Counted from the stretch's first letter, positions 49,080-60,660 are shown. The stretch: 64,000 bases of DNA from Synanceia verrucosa (GCA_029721515.1 CM056563.1:21724954-21788953), one strand, 5' to 3'. The notes: generated by a model from the sequence alone, not told the origin. Numbers and translations: made by a program.

Positions 49080-49570
49080 TTAGCCCACTGTGGAATAGTT
49101 ACTGTCAATAGCTCTGTCAAATTCCCCATTGTCAGTGCACACCAAATTACAGTGATAAGGATAGAGGAACATGGGGAACGGGAAGAGGGAGCTGTATGCC
49201 ACATTTCAGTGGGAATTACGTGGCCCGCACAGTGTAGAGATTAACTGTCTTACTTGGCACTCAGGCAGACAGTTCTCGGGTGTTCCTCTGCTTTCAATTT
49301 GTCAACCAAAATGCAAGACGCTCCTCTCACGCTTGTTGCATTTCCATAAATTTACAATTCATTTGTGCATGCCGATTTTGACGAAAGTGCTAAGACAGCG
49401 GTACTTTAAGCGGCCATTATTTATTTGTTCTCATTGGTGTGATTTAAAGGTCGGAGCAGAGGGTAATTAGGCTGAGTCAGCTCCCAGTCATGCCAATAGT
49501 GAGTGGCCTATTGATTTACAGTAGATAACCATCTTTAAGAGAAGCGGAGGCAGCACATATTCTCCCTCCC
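49080..49570. other. candidate conserved non-coding element
   Basis: Balanced unique sequence with 'gggaattacgtggcccgcac', 'gagggtaattaggctgagtc' and 'ggcctattgatttacagtag'. The overlapping 99-aa frame (49171-49470) has no domain. Immediately to the right begins a duplicated ~200-bp segment. Conservation not tested. Confidence 0.3.
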
Positions 49571-49610
49571 TCATGTTAGCCAAGAGCAACATATCTGTAT
49601 CTGGATGTTA

Positions 49611-49824
49611 TTAATTTTTTACTAACTGCCAAATTCAGTGATCATTTCCCAGCTACATATCAAGTGTTTACACTTCTATAACTCAAATTCATTTGGATAT
49701 ATGGAATTAAATCTCACTATAATTTGACACCTGGGCATCAGTCAGGGGCTTCCCATCATGTCACATAAACATGACTACTTATTTTCAAAGCACAGTGATA
49801 TTAGATATTATGTTGGTCTATTAA
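49611..49824 (+). repeat. direct repeat X flanking MITE copy 8, left
   Basis: This ~214-bp segment is bounded by TTAA at both ends and is repeated as an imperfect copy at 50289-50491, on the other side of the MITE. Shared words include 'atcatttcccagctacatat' against 'gtcatttcccagctgcatat', and 'ttcccatcatgtcacat'. It is far longer than the 4-bp duplication expected of a TTAA element. Confidence 0.8.
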
Positions 49825-50288
49825 CTCTTAGAATGTCAAAGATGTACTGTATGTACGTTCTTTAAAATACAACGCTTGAGTTATCCTTTTTTCGGCAGCA
49901 GGGACAAAAGAGTGCTCTCCCACAGCCTGTGAGTAATCTTGGGGCTTCTGGGAGATGTAGCTGGAGCCAGTATACACCACAGAGATGAAAGCAGGAAGTG
50001 GTGGAGACGATCAAGATTAGAGAACAAAACAAATGGATTCTGGACAAAAAGTGGTGATTTTGGTCAAAGTGTCCTCTACTCTACCTTTGATAAAACAGAA
50101 TGGAACAAGGTAAAAAACAAACATTTTTTTCATGATGAAATAGAGAGTCTCTTCTTTCATTTGAGATATTCGGTGTTTTCAGAGTCATAGTAAAAAATAT
50201 TCTGTGGGTCTTGGAATATGACTCAAAATGGCCAAAAACACTGGCACAAAGCACTTTCTGGTTTATAAAATGGCAGGAACTCATTGAG
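49825..50288 (-). mobile_element. MITE family A, copy 8, between ~200-bp direct repeats
   Basis: 464 bp with TTAA at 49821-49824 and 50289-50292. The ends are CTCTTAGAATG and the inverse-matching 'ctcattgag'. The inverse ZNF143-like block is at 49941-49960. It is unusual in being placed between two copies of a ~200-bp sequence. Confidence 0.85.
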
Positions 50289-50491
50289 TTAATTTTTAAA
50301 TTCAGTGGTCATTTCCCAGCTGCATATCAGATGTTTACACTTCTATAACTTATATTCATTTATAGTTGAAATTTTATTAAAATTTTATTATAGTTTGACA
50401 CATGGGCATCAGTCAAGGGCTTCCCATCATGTCACATGAACACAAAGTCGATTTTCAATGTGTGGACTTTGATTTTGTGTTGGTGTATCAA
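50289..50491 (+). repeat. direct repeat X', right copy
   Basis: Imperfect copy of 49611-49824. It starts at the MITE's right TTAA and ends at TCAA (50488-50491), a changed TTAA. Differences from the left copy are substitutions and a few small indels, so the duplication is not recent. Confidence 0.8.
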
Positions 50492-50879
50492 CTGTTAGTT
50501 TTAAGGTCAAGAAACAAGTGTTAAGCCAACATGGGCACCAGGTCAAGCCTGATAATCACACTTGTTATTACCCAGTGTTTAACAGTGCCTACTCTACAAT
50601 CATTTAACTATCTGCTCTATTGTATTAATATGGGATCCATCCAAAAAATGCTGATTCCCACTCACTGACTCTGAGTTTAAAGCGCTGTTGGAAGTGAGGA
50701 TACAACAGGGAATGGCTAAAAATATGCGTGTGTTTCTGTGAGTGTATGTGTAGACAGTGTCCATGTGTAGGTGTGGGAATTCAACACTTTCTGTTGATTG
50801 CAACACTTAGCGACTGCGTAATCTCAGAGCCCCAGGAGGAAAAATAGTTGTTGGAAGTTACTTTTTTTCTTTCTTTTTT

Positions 50880-51420
50880 TTTAAATATGAAATAAAATGA
50901 CGTCAGAACATTATGTCCCCATTGTCACTGAAATTTCTCTTGAGGGTGGAGGTGTTTGGAAATCAACCATTTGGCAGAATAACCCAGCTTTCATTCGAAT
51001 GGAGCGTTCCCTCTGTGCTGTTTAGAAGACGTTTGAAATGAGCTCATCCTTGGTGCCAAGAGGATTTCCTGTCACTCAGTGACCATAGATGGGCTTCTAA
51101 CTGTGGCTATGGGTTGCAGTTAAAGAGGAGTCGCGGTGCAGTAAGTGTTCAATAGAGAGCATGCCTTTCAGCACACAGCACATAATTAGATGCATCCAAT
51201 GATTTATAAGCACATAGGCTCTCTGGGCTTCAGAAAGGTGTATAAAATGGCCACTTGGAGTATCACTTGTCCATTTTCAAGTGCAGAAATTGAATAGGGC
51301 CATTGCACATGGCCTCCATCTGTATGATTTTCAAATTAATATACAGACAGTGTTTTTGGCTCTGACTTAGAAACTCCCCCAAAGAAGAAATCTACGAGAC
51401 TATGCAAGTTATGTCAACTA
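50880..51420. other. candidate conserved non-coding element
   Basis: Non-repetitive, balanced sequence with a CRE-like core (AATGACGTCAGAA), 'tttcaaattaatatacagac' and 'gtgcagaaattgaatagggc'. There is no coding frame and no transposon end. Judgement by texture only. Confidence 0.3.
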
Positions 51421-51900
51421 CTGCAACCTAATTAGCTAGTAATTTTTTTCTAATCCATTTTTTGTTGTTTTAAGTCTACACTGTTTGGAAGAATGCTTGT
51501 TTTCTAAATTGGGATGTTTGATAATATTAATATTAAAAAAAAAACAGCTGATAGGGCAGCTCTTAATGACATATTTTTGTGATCATTAGCTCATGAGCGT
51601 AGTGTCGATGTCAGTGGCGACAGCTGCCACTTTGTCGTAATTCAGGTTTCACAGACATGACAGATTGATGGCTGTGGGTGGAGAATGCATCACTTAGTGA
51701 GGAAAAACCCTCACAAACAGACACATTCATGTGTACAGAGTCTCTTTGGATGGCTCTCTGCTGCTGGTGATTAATGCCACATTAATGAAACTTCACCAAA
51801 ATATAGATTGCAGGCATCTAATACTATAGATTTTATTTTGTTGGGAGTTTGTTTCATTCATACTGCTGTCCTCTAAATCCATCCTGCACATTTGGTCTGG
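51421..51900. other. intergenic DNA, nothing specific seen
   Basis: AT-rich unique sequence without repeat ends or recognisable exons. Confidence 0.4.
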
Positions 51901-51908
51901 GAATCAGG

Positions 51909-52687
51909 CAGGGGTGTGTCTAGGGGGTGGCCTGGGGTGGCCATTTGCCACCTCTGAAATCTGATGTGCCACCCTGCACAATGGATAATCTGATCGTCAG
52001 ACGTGACATGGTTGACAATCCGATCTCTGACCTGAGTGGCAGTATTGCGCCAAGTAGCTGTTCAGCTAGACGTACACTGAGAGGGACAAGCGGATGAGAA
52101 GATGATGCTAATTCTGAATATTTGTAAAGTCAACCTTTTGAAGTTTTTTTTTTTTTTTATTCATTTAATTTGATTTGGACGATATTTGGAATTTGGAAAT
52201 TATGATTTATATTTTTGTGTTGTCTTTCTTTTTGCACCTTTCACAATTGTATTGTTTCATTCTGTTGTGTCGTGTTTACAAATTCATATTTATTTTTCTC
52301 TTTAAATTTATACTTACATTCAACATTTAAGATAAATTTTGTACGGCTTCTGTGTGGAGTTTGCGTGGGTTCTCTCCACCTACTCCAGGGATTAGGTTAA
52401 TTGGCCTGTAGGTGTGCGTGTGAGTGGTTGTCTGTCTCTGTGTCCTGTGATGAACTGGAGATTTGTCCAGGGTGTACCCTGCCTTTTGCCCTAAGACAGC
52501 TGAGATAGGCTCCAGCCCCCCACGATCCTATGTGAGGATGAGAGGTCGAAAATGGATGGATAATTTTCATAGTGGAATTGATCACAAAAGACAAAAAATG
52601 ATGAACTGCTGCTGTGTTAATGCACACTGACTGATCCTGCTTGCCACCCCAGCATGACTTGGTGCCCCACTTTTGGACACTCCACTG
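51909..52687. mobile_element. hAT-type element with perfect 8-bp target duplication
   Basis: gaatcagg occurs at 51901-51908 and 52688-52695. The ends are CAGGGGTGTGTCTA and the inverse of the right end, CAGTGGAGTGTCCA, matching at 11 of 14. The termini also contain 'ggtggccatttgccacc' and 'cttgccaccccagc'. It has no transposase. It hosts a LINE 3' end at 52345-52562, so part of its length is secondary. Confidence 0.82.
52345..52562 (+). mobile_element. LINE 3' end (same family as 18765), nested in a hAT element
   Basis: The text 'tgtggagtttgcgtgggttc', 'aggttaattggcctgtaggt', 'ttgtccagggtgtaccctgc' and 'gataggctccagccccccac' ends in ATGGATGG. The same family, in more decayed form, is at 18765-18980. 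RTE/Rex3-like by tail type (recall). Its location inside the hAT element dates it as the later insertion. Confidence 0.65.
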
Positions 52688-52983
52688 GAATCAGGTCATT
52701 TTTCATGAGAGGCATACTGTTCCAGTGTACATAAACAGAGCAACTACTGCTCCAATCAAATCACCAACATCACTAAAACACATCGCTTCCTTCATGTTAC
52801 CCTGGTAACATGCACACCTCTGATAACTGTTGATGTGGAAATTTTATACTACTGAAATAAAATGTCGAAATTAAATCAATGTGGTGGACTCCTCTCTCAC
52901 TGGATATAAATAACGACATCATTGTTAAACTCAGTGATAAGTGATGTTTCCAGATCACAACAGCAGCTGCAGGATGCATAATT

Positions 52984-53092
52984 GTTGGTTAAGTTAGCTT
53001 CTAACTATAGCAGCTAACATTAGCAACAGGGCTCAACAATACAAGGTTGTTGCTAATGTTAGCTGCTATAGTTAGAAGCTAACATAACCAAC
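52984..53092. repeat. long inverted repeat, 45-bp stem
   Basis: The left arm 52984-53028 and right arm 53048-53092 are reverse complements at 44 of 45 positions, with a 19-nt loop. Core arm words are 'gcttctaactatagcagcta' and 'acattagcaaca'. Next to the arms, 'gggctcaaca' and 'acagccctgttg' add a second small inverted match. A foldback MITE is the simplest reading; a hairpin RNA is possible if it is transcribed. Confidence 0.85.
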
Positions 53093-53100
53093 AGCCCTGT

Positions 53101-54028
53101 TGACCGCTGTACGGAAATCTTAACTACTTTTTCCACTTTTGGATTCTGAAAGGGGCCCAAAAAACTTCATAATGAGTCTAACATGTCGCAGTGTCCTGTC
53201 ATTATTTTTGACTCAGCAGCACCACTGTTGCCAGCATCCAGCTGAGAGAAGCAAAGCAGTTTGCCAAAACACAGTGATGACTGACGAGCTTACAATGGAA
53301 GCTTGATTTGTGTCCCCTGAAGAATGCTACATGCCAGGACACCATCCTGCAGTAAACACTTGTACAATGTCATTACACATTCCATGAATACATCCATCAC
53401 ACCTGCTCATCTGTCCGGCACACGAACAACAACCGTTAAACACATTTCTTCAAAACAGGGACAGAAATGTAAAATGTTCAACCGTCTTTATCATTTAATT
53501 TATTTTAAAGTTGCTTTAAATAACTTTTAAGGTTGACCAAACTCCACTCCATGCAGTTTGCTTTGCAATAATGCTAAAACTCTCTCCACTATATTTATTC
53601 ATCATGGCACTGTTAGTGAAAAGCCTGTGATACTATCAGATATTATTCTACGTGGAGTGTGCATGCAGAGTTTAGATTTTAAAACTGTTTACGATCTGGA
53701 TGTCTTATTAGATGTGGGTTGTGTCGTGGAGTGATTCTTTATAGCACACTGTTTGTGTGCTAGTCGATGCATGTGTGTTTTTAAAAAATGAAGATAAGAA
53801 TTGCAAGTTATGATTATGCCTCATCTCAAGGCTGCCACCATTTCTGCAGAGTGCAGATCACTGTTAAATCTGTGCCTCTCGGTGGGGAAACATCCTTAAT
53901 GTTCAATTTGGAGAGAAAGGACATCTGTATAAAGACCACCCATGAAAAGCTCCAGCCCTCATTCCAGAAGCCTAAGTAGCTCTAAATGATGGACCATGCA
54001 CACTGAAGCATTGGTGCCGTCTTTGGCT
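53101..54028. other. intergenic DNA, nothing specific seen
   Basis: Unique sequence without recognised gene or element. Small frames (60-68 aa) lack domains. Confidence 0.4.
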
Positions 54029-54490
54029 TAGAGGGATAGTTTGACATTTTGGGAAACAGCATGATTGGCTTTCCTGTAGAGATCGAGATGAGAAGATTAT
54101 TCCCACATGTAGCAAAATCCACTCAGCACCTCTAAAGCTCACAAATGAACACATCAAGGGTACACTGCAAAAAGGGGCATCTAAAAACAAGAGAGAAACA
54201 CTATATCTGGGGAAAAAGGTCTTCAAAACAAGTGACATTATCCATCCATGCTGCAAGATCATTTCACTAAACACGATTTCTCAAATTAAGATAGTTAAAT
54301 CTAGAAATGTATTCAGAAGGTTTAAAATAAGCAGAAAATGCTGCTTTTAATAACAACAACAACAATAATAATAATCAGGTTGTTTTTGGTAAAACACAAA
54401 ATTTATCCATAAGAGATGTAATATATCTTATAAAAGATGTAATATCTAATTTTAACAGTTATTTACCTCATTTTATATTTTTGTTCTTCT
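54029..54490. repeat. fragments of two interspersed fish MITEs
   Basis: 54029-54140 ('ttagagggatagtttgacat', 'gatgagaagattattcccac') and 54163-54350 ('cactgcaaaaaggggcatct', 'gatcatttcactaaaca') match, by recall, two very common fish repeats. Neither shows a complete pair of ends. The overlapping 100-aa minus-strand frame (53972-54274) is not supported as a gene. Confidence 0.45.
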
Positions 54491-55096
54491 ATTCGAGACA
54501 AAATATTTAAGATTTTTGAACAATTACAATAATTTGGAGTGTAAAAGCCAAAAAACATTTGCAAAACAAAATGGAGAGCCTCCAGGGAATTATGTTTGAG
54601 TAGTAGGGGCATTCATTAAAATAAGGTAAGATACTGACGTGACATGATTGTTATCATAGTGCATTACAGTATGAGAAAATGGAGAATAAAAAGGGTCAAG
54701 TCAAAATTATGTTGGCAAAAAACACTGGAACAAAACAGGAACTAAAAAATAGGCATTTATGATAATGTTCTTCACACAGAATTAATTTGACACTTGTTCA
54801 TATAAATTACAGAATTGTAATTGCCTTATAGTCTCAATTTGCTTCCATGGTGTTGTGCAGCACCACACTGACTTTGCACCATCATTAGTGATAGGCTGAG
54901 CTCATTAAGAATTCAATTTGTTTCCGTTGTTTTGTAGTTGGTGAGCAAACTTGCCGGTAAGCCAAGTTATTGATGAGGCAGTGCCAGGTGGATCCCTGAG
55001 GACAGACAGGTAGAGCTGTGCCCAGTGTTATTAGACGAGCAGCGCAGTATGCAAATGTAAAAAAATGCTAATTTCATACTGCTCATAAAGAAAACA
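54491..55096. other. AT-rich intergenic DNA, nothing specific seen
   Basis: No exon, RNA gene or transposon end could be recognised. Confidence 0.4.
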
Positions 55097-56256
55097 CTAT
55101 GTACAATGTCTCTGAAAACACTGAATAACTCAAATGAAAGAAGAGACTCTCTATTTCATCATGAAAAAAAAGTTTGTTTTTACCTTGTTCCATTCTTGTT
55201 TTATCAGAGGTAGAGTAGAGGACACTTTCACCAAAATCACCACTTTTTGTCCAGATTGTGTTTTGCTCTCTAATCTTGATCGTCTCCACTTCCTGCTTTG
55301 ATCCCTGCGACCTGTACAGTCTCTTTATGCTCTGACTATAAATCCCAGAAGCCCCAACATTCCTCACAGGCGTTGGGACAGGTGACCCGCTGCTGAAAAA
55401 ACACTTCGACATGTGTATATATATATTCATCTATCTCACTCATGCATCGGATTTTAGATGACGACTATATAGGCAGTGTTGAGCTTGTTACTGAAAAATA
55501 GTAACCAGTTACAGTTACTAGTTACTTCATTCAAAAAGTAACTCAATTATTTTGTTGATTACTTACATCAAAAAGTAACATGTTACTGTTAAAAGTAACT
55601 TTGATTTCTCTTTAGGACCCTGGGGAGTGAGAGTTTGCTTTATGGTGTGTTCACGGTAGTCGGAACTTGGAGCTCAAATCAACATAACCTCAAAGTTTAG
55701 TGCTCACAGCTCTTCCAGCCTTAAACAGATGTTCAACAAATCATGTAGTTACTGTTTACATCAGTAGCAGAGAGCATGAATTCTATGTCTGGTTGATTAA
55801 TCCAACTTTCTGAGTTGAAGCTCCGACTTTGTGGAGATTCTGATTTAAATTCTGACGTGAAATTGGAAATTCCGACATTCATGTACAATTTGAATGTACC
55901 ATAAGTCAAATCACACAAATGCCAGGCTCCTAGTGCTGCTGCAGTGATATTAATGTTCTGTTTTACCGGTAATGTTTGTTGCCTTATGCTGGAAGGTGGA
56001 GGGACGGATCAATGTCTCTATGAATCTGAAGGGGACATGTCCCACTGTCCCTAGTGCCTGCGAGCATGAATGAAAGCAATGATTTCAAGTAACGGACAAA
56101 CGCGCCATTTTATAACAGTAACTGTGTTTATTCATATAGAAAGTAATGTGTTAGAGTAATAGTTACCGTCAAAGTAACAGTGTTAGTAAAGGCGTTACTA
56201 GTAATGCATTACTGCCCAACGCTGTATATAGGTCAATAGCACTCTGAGTGAAAAGT
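55097..56256 (+). mobile_element. MITE family A, copy 9, left-truncated and split by a hAT element
   Basis: Similarity begins at about 55097 ('atgtctctgaaaacactgaa') and runs to about 55465, including the block ACTATAAATCCCAGAAGCCC (55334-55353). The family's right end ('cactctgagtga') reappears at about 56240-56252, after an intervening hAT insertion. The left terminus is missing. The identity of the short right piece is inferred. Confidence 0.65.
55474..56224. mobile_element. hAT-type MITE with perfect 8-bp target duplication
   Basis: tatatagg flanks it at 55466-55473 and 56225-56232. The left end is CAGTGTTGAGCTTGTTACT; the inverse of the right end reads CAGCGTTGGGCAGTAATGC. Both subterminal regions are packed with 'agtaac/gttact' words, a hallmark of a common fish repeat (recall). 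751 bp, no transposase. Inserted in the right part of a family A MITE. Confidence 0.85.
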
Positions 56257-58193
56257 TACTTAGAATAAATCATAACTTTGAAACATCTACGGAATATCAA
56301 CAACGAATAATTTGAAACACCAAAAAGTAGGACAAAGGTAATGATACATACTTATGCAGAATGATCTGACTAAAATAGATCAACTGATCATCCTGCTATG
56401 TTGATTTGAATGGTAAAGTGTGTCCTGTTTCTATGGTGTTTGTGTTGTCCCTAAGCAGCACGGTAAATGCAAATAGACTGTCAGTAGCAAGAAGTAGGAG
56501 ACAAACACAAACTTGTCTTGAAACTGTTGCAGCAGCATGAGAGTATCAACAAAATGTGCAAGGTCAAGACTCTAGATCCTTATTAATTCCAATTTTTATC
56601 AAAACAGAAAACAAACAATGCTACGTACTTCGAATTTATTATTTTTTTTTTGTTTCACTGAAGAGTAATTTGAAATTTATGGTATGAGACAATTCCAGTC
56701 TAAGACACGTATAACCAGACGATAAAACTAAGACGTGAACCCTGAGGATGCCAGGCAGATCATTTGAAATGCTGTGTCATGATGGCAAAGGCTGACGATA
56801 GTTCTCAGCTCTGACCTTGGATCAGGCGAGTGCTTTCCCTGTGGCGCTGATGTCGATACAAGGTCGCTGACGTTGGCCAGGGCTAAACACAGCAGGGATT
56901 CAGGGGTCAGGAAAAATGTGATTTTCTAAAATTTTGCTTTATTATAAACCTGGAAGCTACACTTTTATCACAGTGCCTGGCAGGTGTTATGTGTGTTAAG
57001 CTTAAAGCTCACAAATATTTAGTGTTGACAACAAGACATTTGGATAGTGATTGTATTAAATTCACTTTCTTACAGTCTTTTAAGAGGTATAGTCTTTAAA
57101 TTCAGTAGATTTTATGGTTAGATACTGATGGGTGTTTGGGAATTATTTTGCCAATTAAAGCTACACACAGAGATAAGAGCAAAGATAGATCCCTCAGGCA
57201 CATTGTGGACTAATTTAAGCCTGTGAAGACACTGAGCCCAAAGAAAAGGGAGAACACTTGAAAGCAGATAATTTCCCCCCGCAGCTTCTTCTCCTCTGTT
57301 CTGTTTCAAAATGGTCAACAGTGTCAAAGATTGAAGGGAGTCAAGGGAACAAGAGTCATAAAAAGGAATGTCCGAAAGTCTTTGGAAACAATTCCTTCAT
57401 GCAGTAAATAACCAGAAAACAGCTGGAAAGACAACACATGGGGGATACCGGACCTCCTTTCTTTCACTTTTTTTTTTTTTTCTTTAAACGAATTTGGTAT
57501 TCATTACATGGCGTTTTCAAAATGTCTGCAACGTGATTTATGTTCTCTTTGAATATAGCTAATGTTATATCATGTAGTTTAAGCACTATCATCCTCCAGG
57601 AATTTCACAGGTCATTGAATTAACTGGATGTGAGCATTTTTAACTAAAGTGGCACTGAAATCTAATATGAATGGATGTGAACAGACTTTCATGACGTTTG
57701 TGAATGACTGAAATAAGTGCACATTATTTGGAGACATTTGCACAATTGTAACTTGTAATCAGGCATATTTTTTACATTTCACTCGTCAGTGAGAACTGTA
57801 TTGACAAGAAGAGAAATGAGGGTGTGACTGTGGATGAGGAGCATCATTTAACTGAGCCTCTGGCACACTTTTCTCTCCTCTTCCAGTAAGACGCTTCTTC
57901 TTCTGCAACTCTGACTGCTTGCTGCTTCATTATGATGAGGCTACGGGCTAAACGTAGCCAAGCATATCAAATATCCTGGAAGCACACACTAAATAAATCA
58001 TTTTATTCATTCCATTAGTGGTGGATGTGCTTCCCTTGTAAACCATCTTGTGACCACGCTGGCAAACAAAAAGCTGCCTCTGCCGAGATCCAGAGACAAA
58101 AAACACATCGAGCTCTGCTTCCTGCAAATCACATCTCCTCCATGCATTTTGCCTTAACCGGATGTCACAATATGTTCCCTGTGTGCCTGTCTA
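56257..58193. other. intergenic DNA, no gene recognised
   Basis: Mostly unique AT-rich sequence. Around 57830-58170 the composition is more balanced ('tgatgaggctacgggctaaa'), possibly conserved non-coding. Poly-T near 57465. No exon recognised. Confidence 0.4.
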
Positions 58194-59014
58194 AATAGGG
58201 ATTGGGCATCGTGATGTCATTACTTGGCATGGCCGCCATGTTGGAAGCCTCCTTAGCTGATACTAGGACCACTGCTCAATGTTTTTAGACATACTCCCTC
58301 CTAGTCGTGTGTCTTAACTTGATTCATTTGGTGTTACTATCTCAATCATAGTAAACCGTTGCTGTATTGTGGGGTGTAAAATATAAACAATAAACATACA
58401 TAAATGCATGTGTCTTATAAACAAGATGCAATAACAGTATTGATGTGCAAAAGCAAGAAGTGTCACACAATCAGATGTTTATCAGTGTTTATTTGTGAGT
58501 AGTGCAACCTGAGAACACAGAACAGTGCAGTTAGAATGCTTCAAGGTGAAAGGTTACAAATAAAAAATGGACACAGAAAACATGGAGTGCAATTTCGTTT
58601 ATAACAATAATACATATTTTTTTTTATAAATTCTTTCAATACTATAAATAAACAGATATCTATAAAATAACAACAATGGACATATAGAAACTGGAGGTAG
58701 TGCAAATGTAATATGTAAAATAGTTGTAAACATGCTCTAACAGTAAACAATAACAATGACTACAACAATGCTCCCCACTTTGTTAGGAATTTCATATGGA
58801 TCCAAACCATTTATAGTGCTGATTTTGTCCACTTACCGATCCCTGACTTCCCTATTTAACATATGCCGGTAAATTTGACATCTTTTTTGGGATTTTAACA
58901 TCTTTCTTTTTCCCAACTCTGCTTCTTCTGTTTCATTTGCTGTTTGTTCACACTCCCGAGGCCATCAACATGGCCGCCACGTCCCACAATGCAACACGGC
59001 GCCCAAGCCCTATT
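58194..59014. mobile_element. non-autonomous element with ~55-bp inverted repeats (P/THAP-like, uncertain)
   Basis: The left end AATAGGGATTGGGCATCGTG and the inverse of the right end AATAGGGCTTGGGCGCCGTG match closely. Similarity continues to 'ggccgccatgttggaagcct' against 'ggcggccatgttgatggcct'. Next to the left end is 'aaaccgttgctgtattgtgg', which recalls the start of a THAP domain in repeated fish elements; this is recall and weak. No target duplication was identified. Both arms carry GCCGCCATGTTG, similar to a YY1 site. Confidence 0.6.
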
Positions 59015-59575
59015 GTTGCACTTCTCTGAATTTGGTAGCACCAAACACTGGAGAAATGTCCTGAGCACGCAGTTAAAGCACAGCGCTGAGCTGTGTGGAT
59101 GTAGCATCTTTTTAGTTTTGCATTCTTGATCGAAGAGTCAGAAAGTGAGGGTGAAGTTCTGACAGCTTGGGTCGGTGGAGTTAGAGGGTCAGGACAAAGT
59201 GACTCTACTGCTGAGGTACCTGTTAGTTCATGTTCAGGAAGGTTCTTGCAGCAGGGGTCCAACACAACAGGAGGACATGGCCAAGCAGAGGTGACACCCT
59301 CTTTATGGAGGGTCACTCATAAAGAGGTCTAGCAGCAGATGTTCCAGGTGACACGTCAAGTCTGGCAGCAGATGGTGAGCGCTGTGGTGGTTGGCTCAAA
59401 CATCCAGACACTTCTGGAGACTGAGAGGCAGTAGGACGGGAGATCAGCTTGGTGTTTGTCTCCTTAAGCTGAACAAAATTTTTGTTTCAGCTCGATCAGA
59501 AAATTTTCTAGCTCTTCAACGTTATGATAAAAAGAGCGTCACCTTTAGTTTCTTTAGTTATCAATTTGCTTTGTA
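59015..59575. other. intergenic DNA, unrecognised frames
   Basis: A 122-aa minus-strand frame (58948-59316) overlaps the right end of the element above and has no recognised domain. Otherwise unique sequence. Confidence 0.35.
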
Positions 59576-59579
59576 TTAA

Positions 59580-59905
59580 AGTGCCTTGTGCCAGTGTTTT
59601 TAGCCATTTTGGGTCATCTTTCATGATGCACAGTGTATTTTGTACTATGTCTCTGAAAACACGGAATAGCTTAAATGAAAGAAGAGACTCTATTTCATCA
59701 TGAAAAAAAATATTTGTTTTTATCTTGTTCCATTCTTGTTTTATCCAGAGGTAGAGGAAATCACCGCTTTTGTCCAGATTCTGTTCGTTTTGCTCTCTTA
59801 TCTCGATCATCTTCACTTCCTGTTTTGATCTCTGTCTCTGTGGCGTATGCCGTCTCTTTATGCTCTGACTACAAATCCCAGAAGCCCCAAAATTACTCAC
59901 ATTTC
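59580..59905 (+). mobile_element. MITE family A, copy 10, both ends truncated
   Basis: Begins with 'agtgccttgtgccagtgttt' directly after a TTAA (59576-59579) and lacks the usual first ~30 bp. It stops after 'gccccaaaattactcac'. The block ACTACAAATCCCAGAAGCCC at about 59869-59888 is the closest of all copies to the ZNF143 consensus. The 130-aa minus-strand frame is a translation of the repeat. Confidence 0.75.
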
Positions 59906-60224
59906 CATGTTTCCATTCTCTTTCCTTGCATTTGATGCATTATGAAAACACCATTGCCGAATTCTCATATAGTAAACGGTTAACATGATCAGCTGTTTGC
60001 TGCTGGCATCTTCCTGGATAATTCCTTTAATGTATCAATACTTGTATTTGTCTCTCTTTGTCTCTATCTTGCTTGATTGAAAGATTTTTAGATCTACTTT
60101 GGAAAAGAGTTGGCAACTTTGGGCTAGGTTTTAAGGTTGGATAACTAAGCATTATATTGCTAATTTCCCCACATTTCTGATCATAATGCCATATACAAAC
60201 ACACACAGTAACAATAACATGGCA

Positions 60225-60660
60225 CATTTTAAAAGGCGTTGAATTCCCTGATCGTGGCTGGATCACCTTGCGAGAGACTGACGGTGACGGAGCAACCAGC
60301 GCGAGCCATGCTAGCTAATTAGCAACCCAGCTAACCCGGCGCTAACTGAGCTTCCCCGGTTAGCATCGGGACACCGACACTTCAAACAGCGATGCCACAT
60401 GTACAACAACACAGCCACTACTGTCGACCTATGGCCGTAAAAGTGACTACTTCCTTTTTCAATCAGGCACACCTGAACGTAAACCCCTGCACCAACTGTT
60501 CACTGCTGCTCATTAACCCCTTATCCATTTCAGATAATCTGATCGCTTCTTGGACATGTTTGCTCGTCTGTAGCTTTTTTGTGAAACTGAAGCCATAGAA
60601 AAAAAGGGCAGAAGCTTCGAATTTTTTTTTTTTTTTTTTTTTGGTCAGTCCTACTGGATG
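60225..60660. other. unidentified GC-rich segment ending in a long T tract
   Basis: About 200 bp of CpG-rich sequence ('acggtgacggagcaaccagc', 'taacccggcgctaactgagc') runs through less GC-rich DNA to a 24-T tract at about 60619-60642. It may be an unclassified repeat or retrocopied mRNA fragment, but no coding match was recognised and no target duplication found. Confidence 0.35.

Noticed and set aside
58948..59316. 122-aa minus-strand frame
   Set aside because: It starts outside and runs into the terminal repeat of a transposon-like element; no domain recognised.
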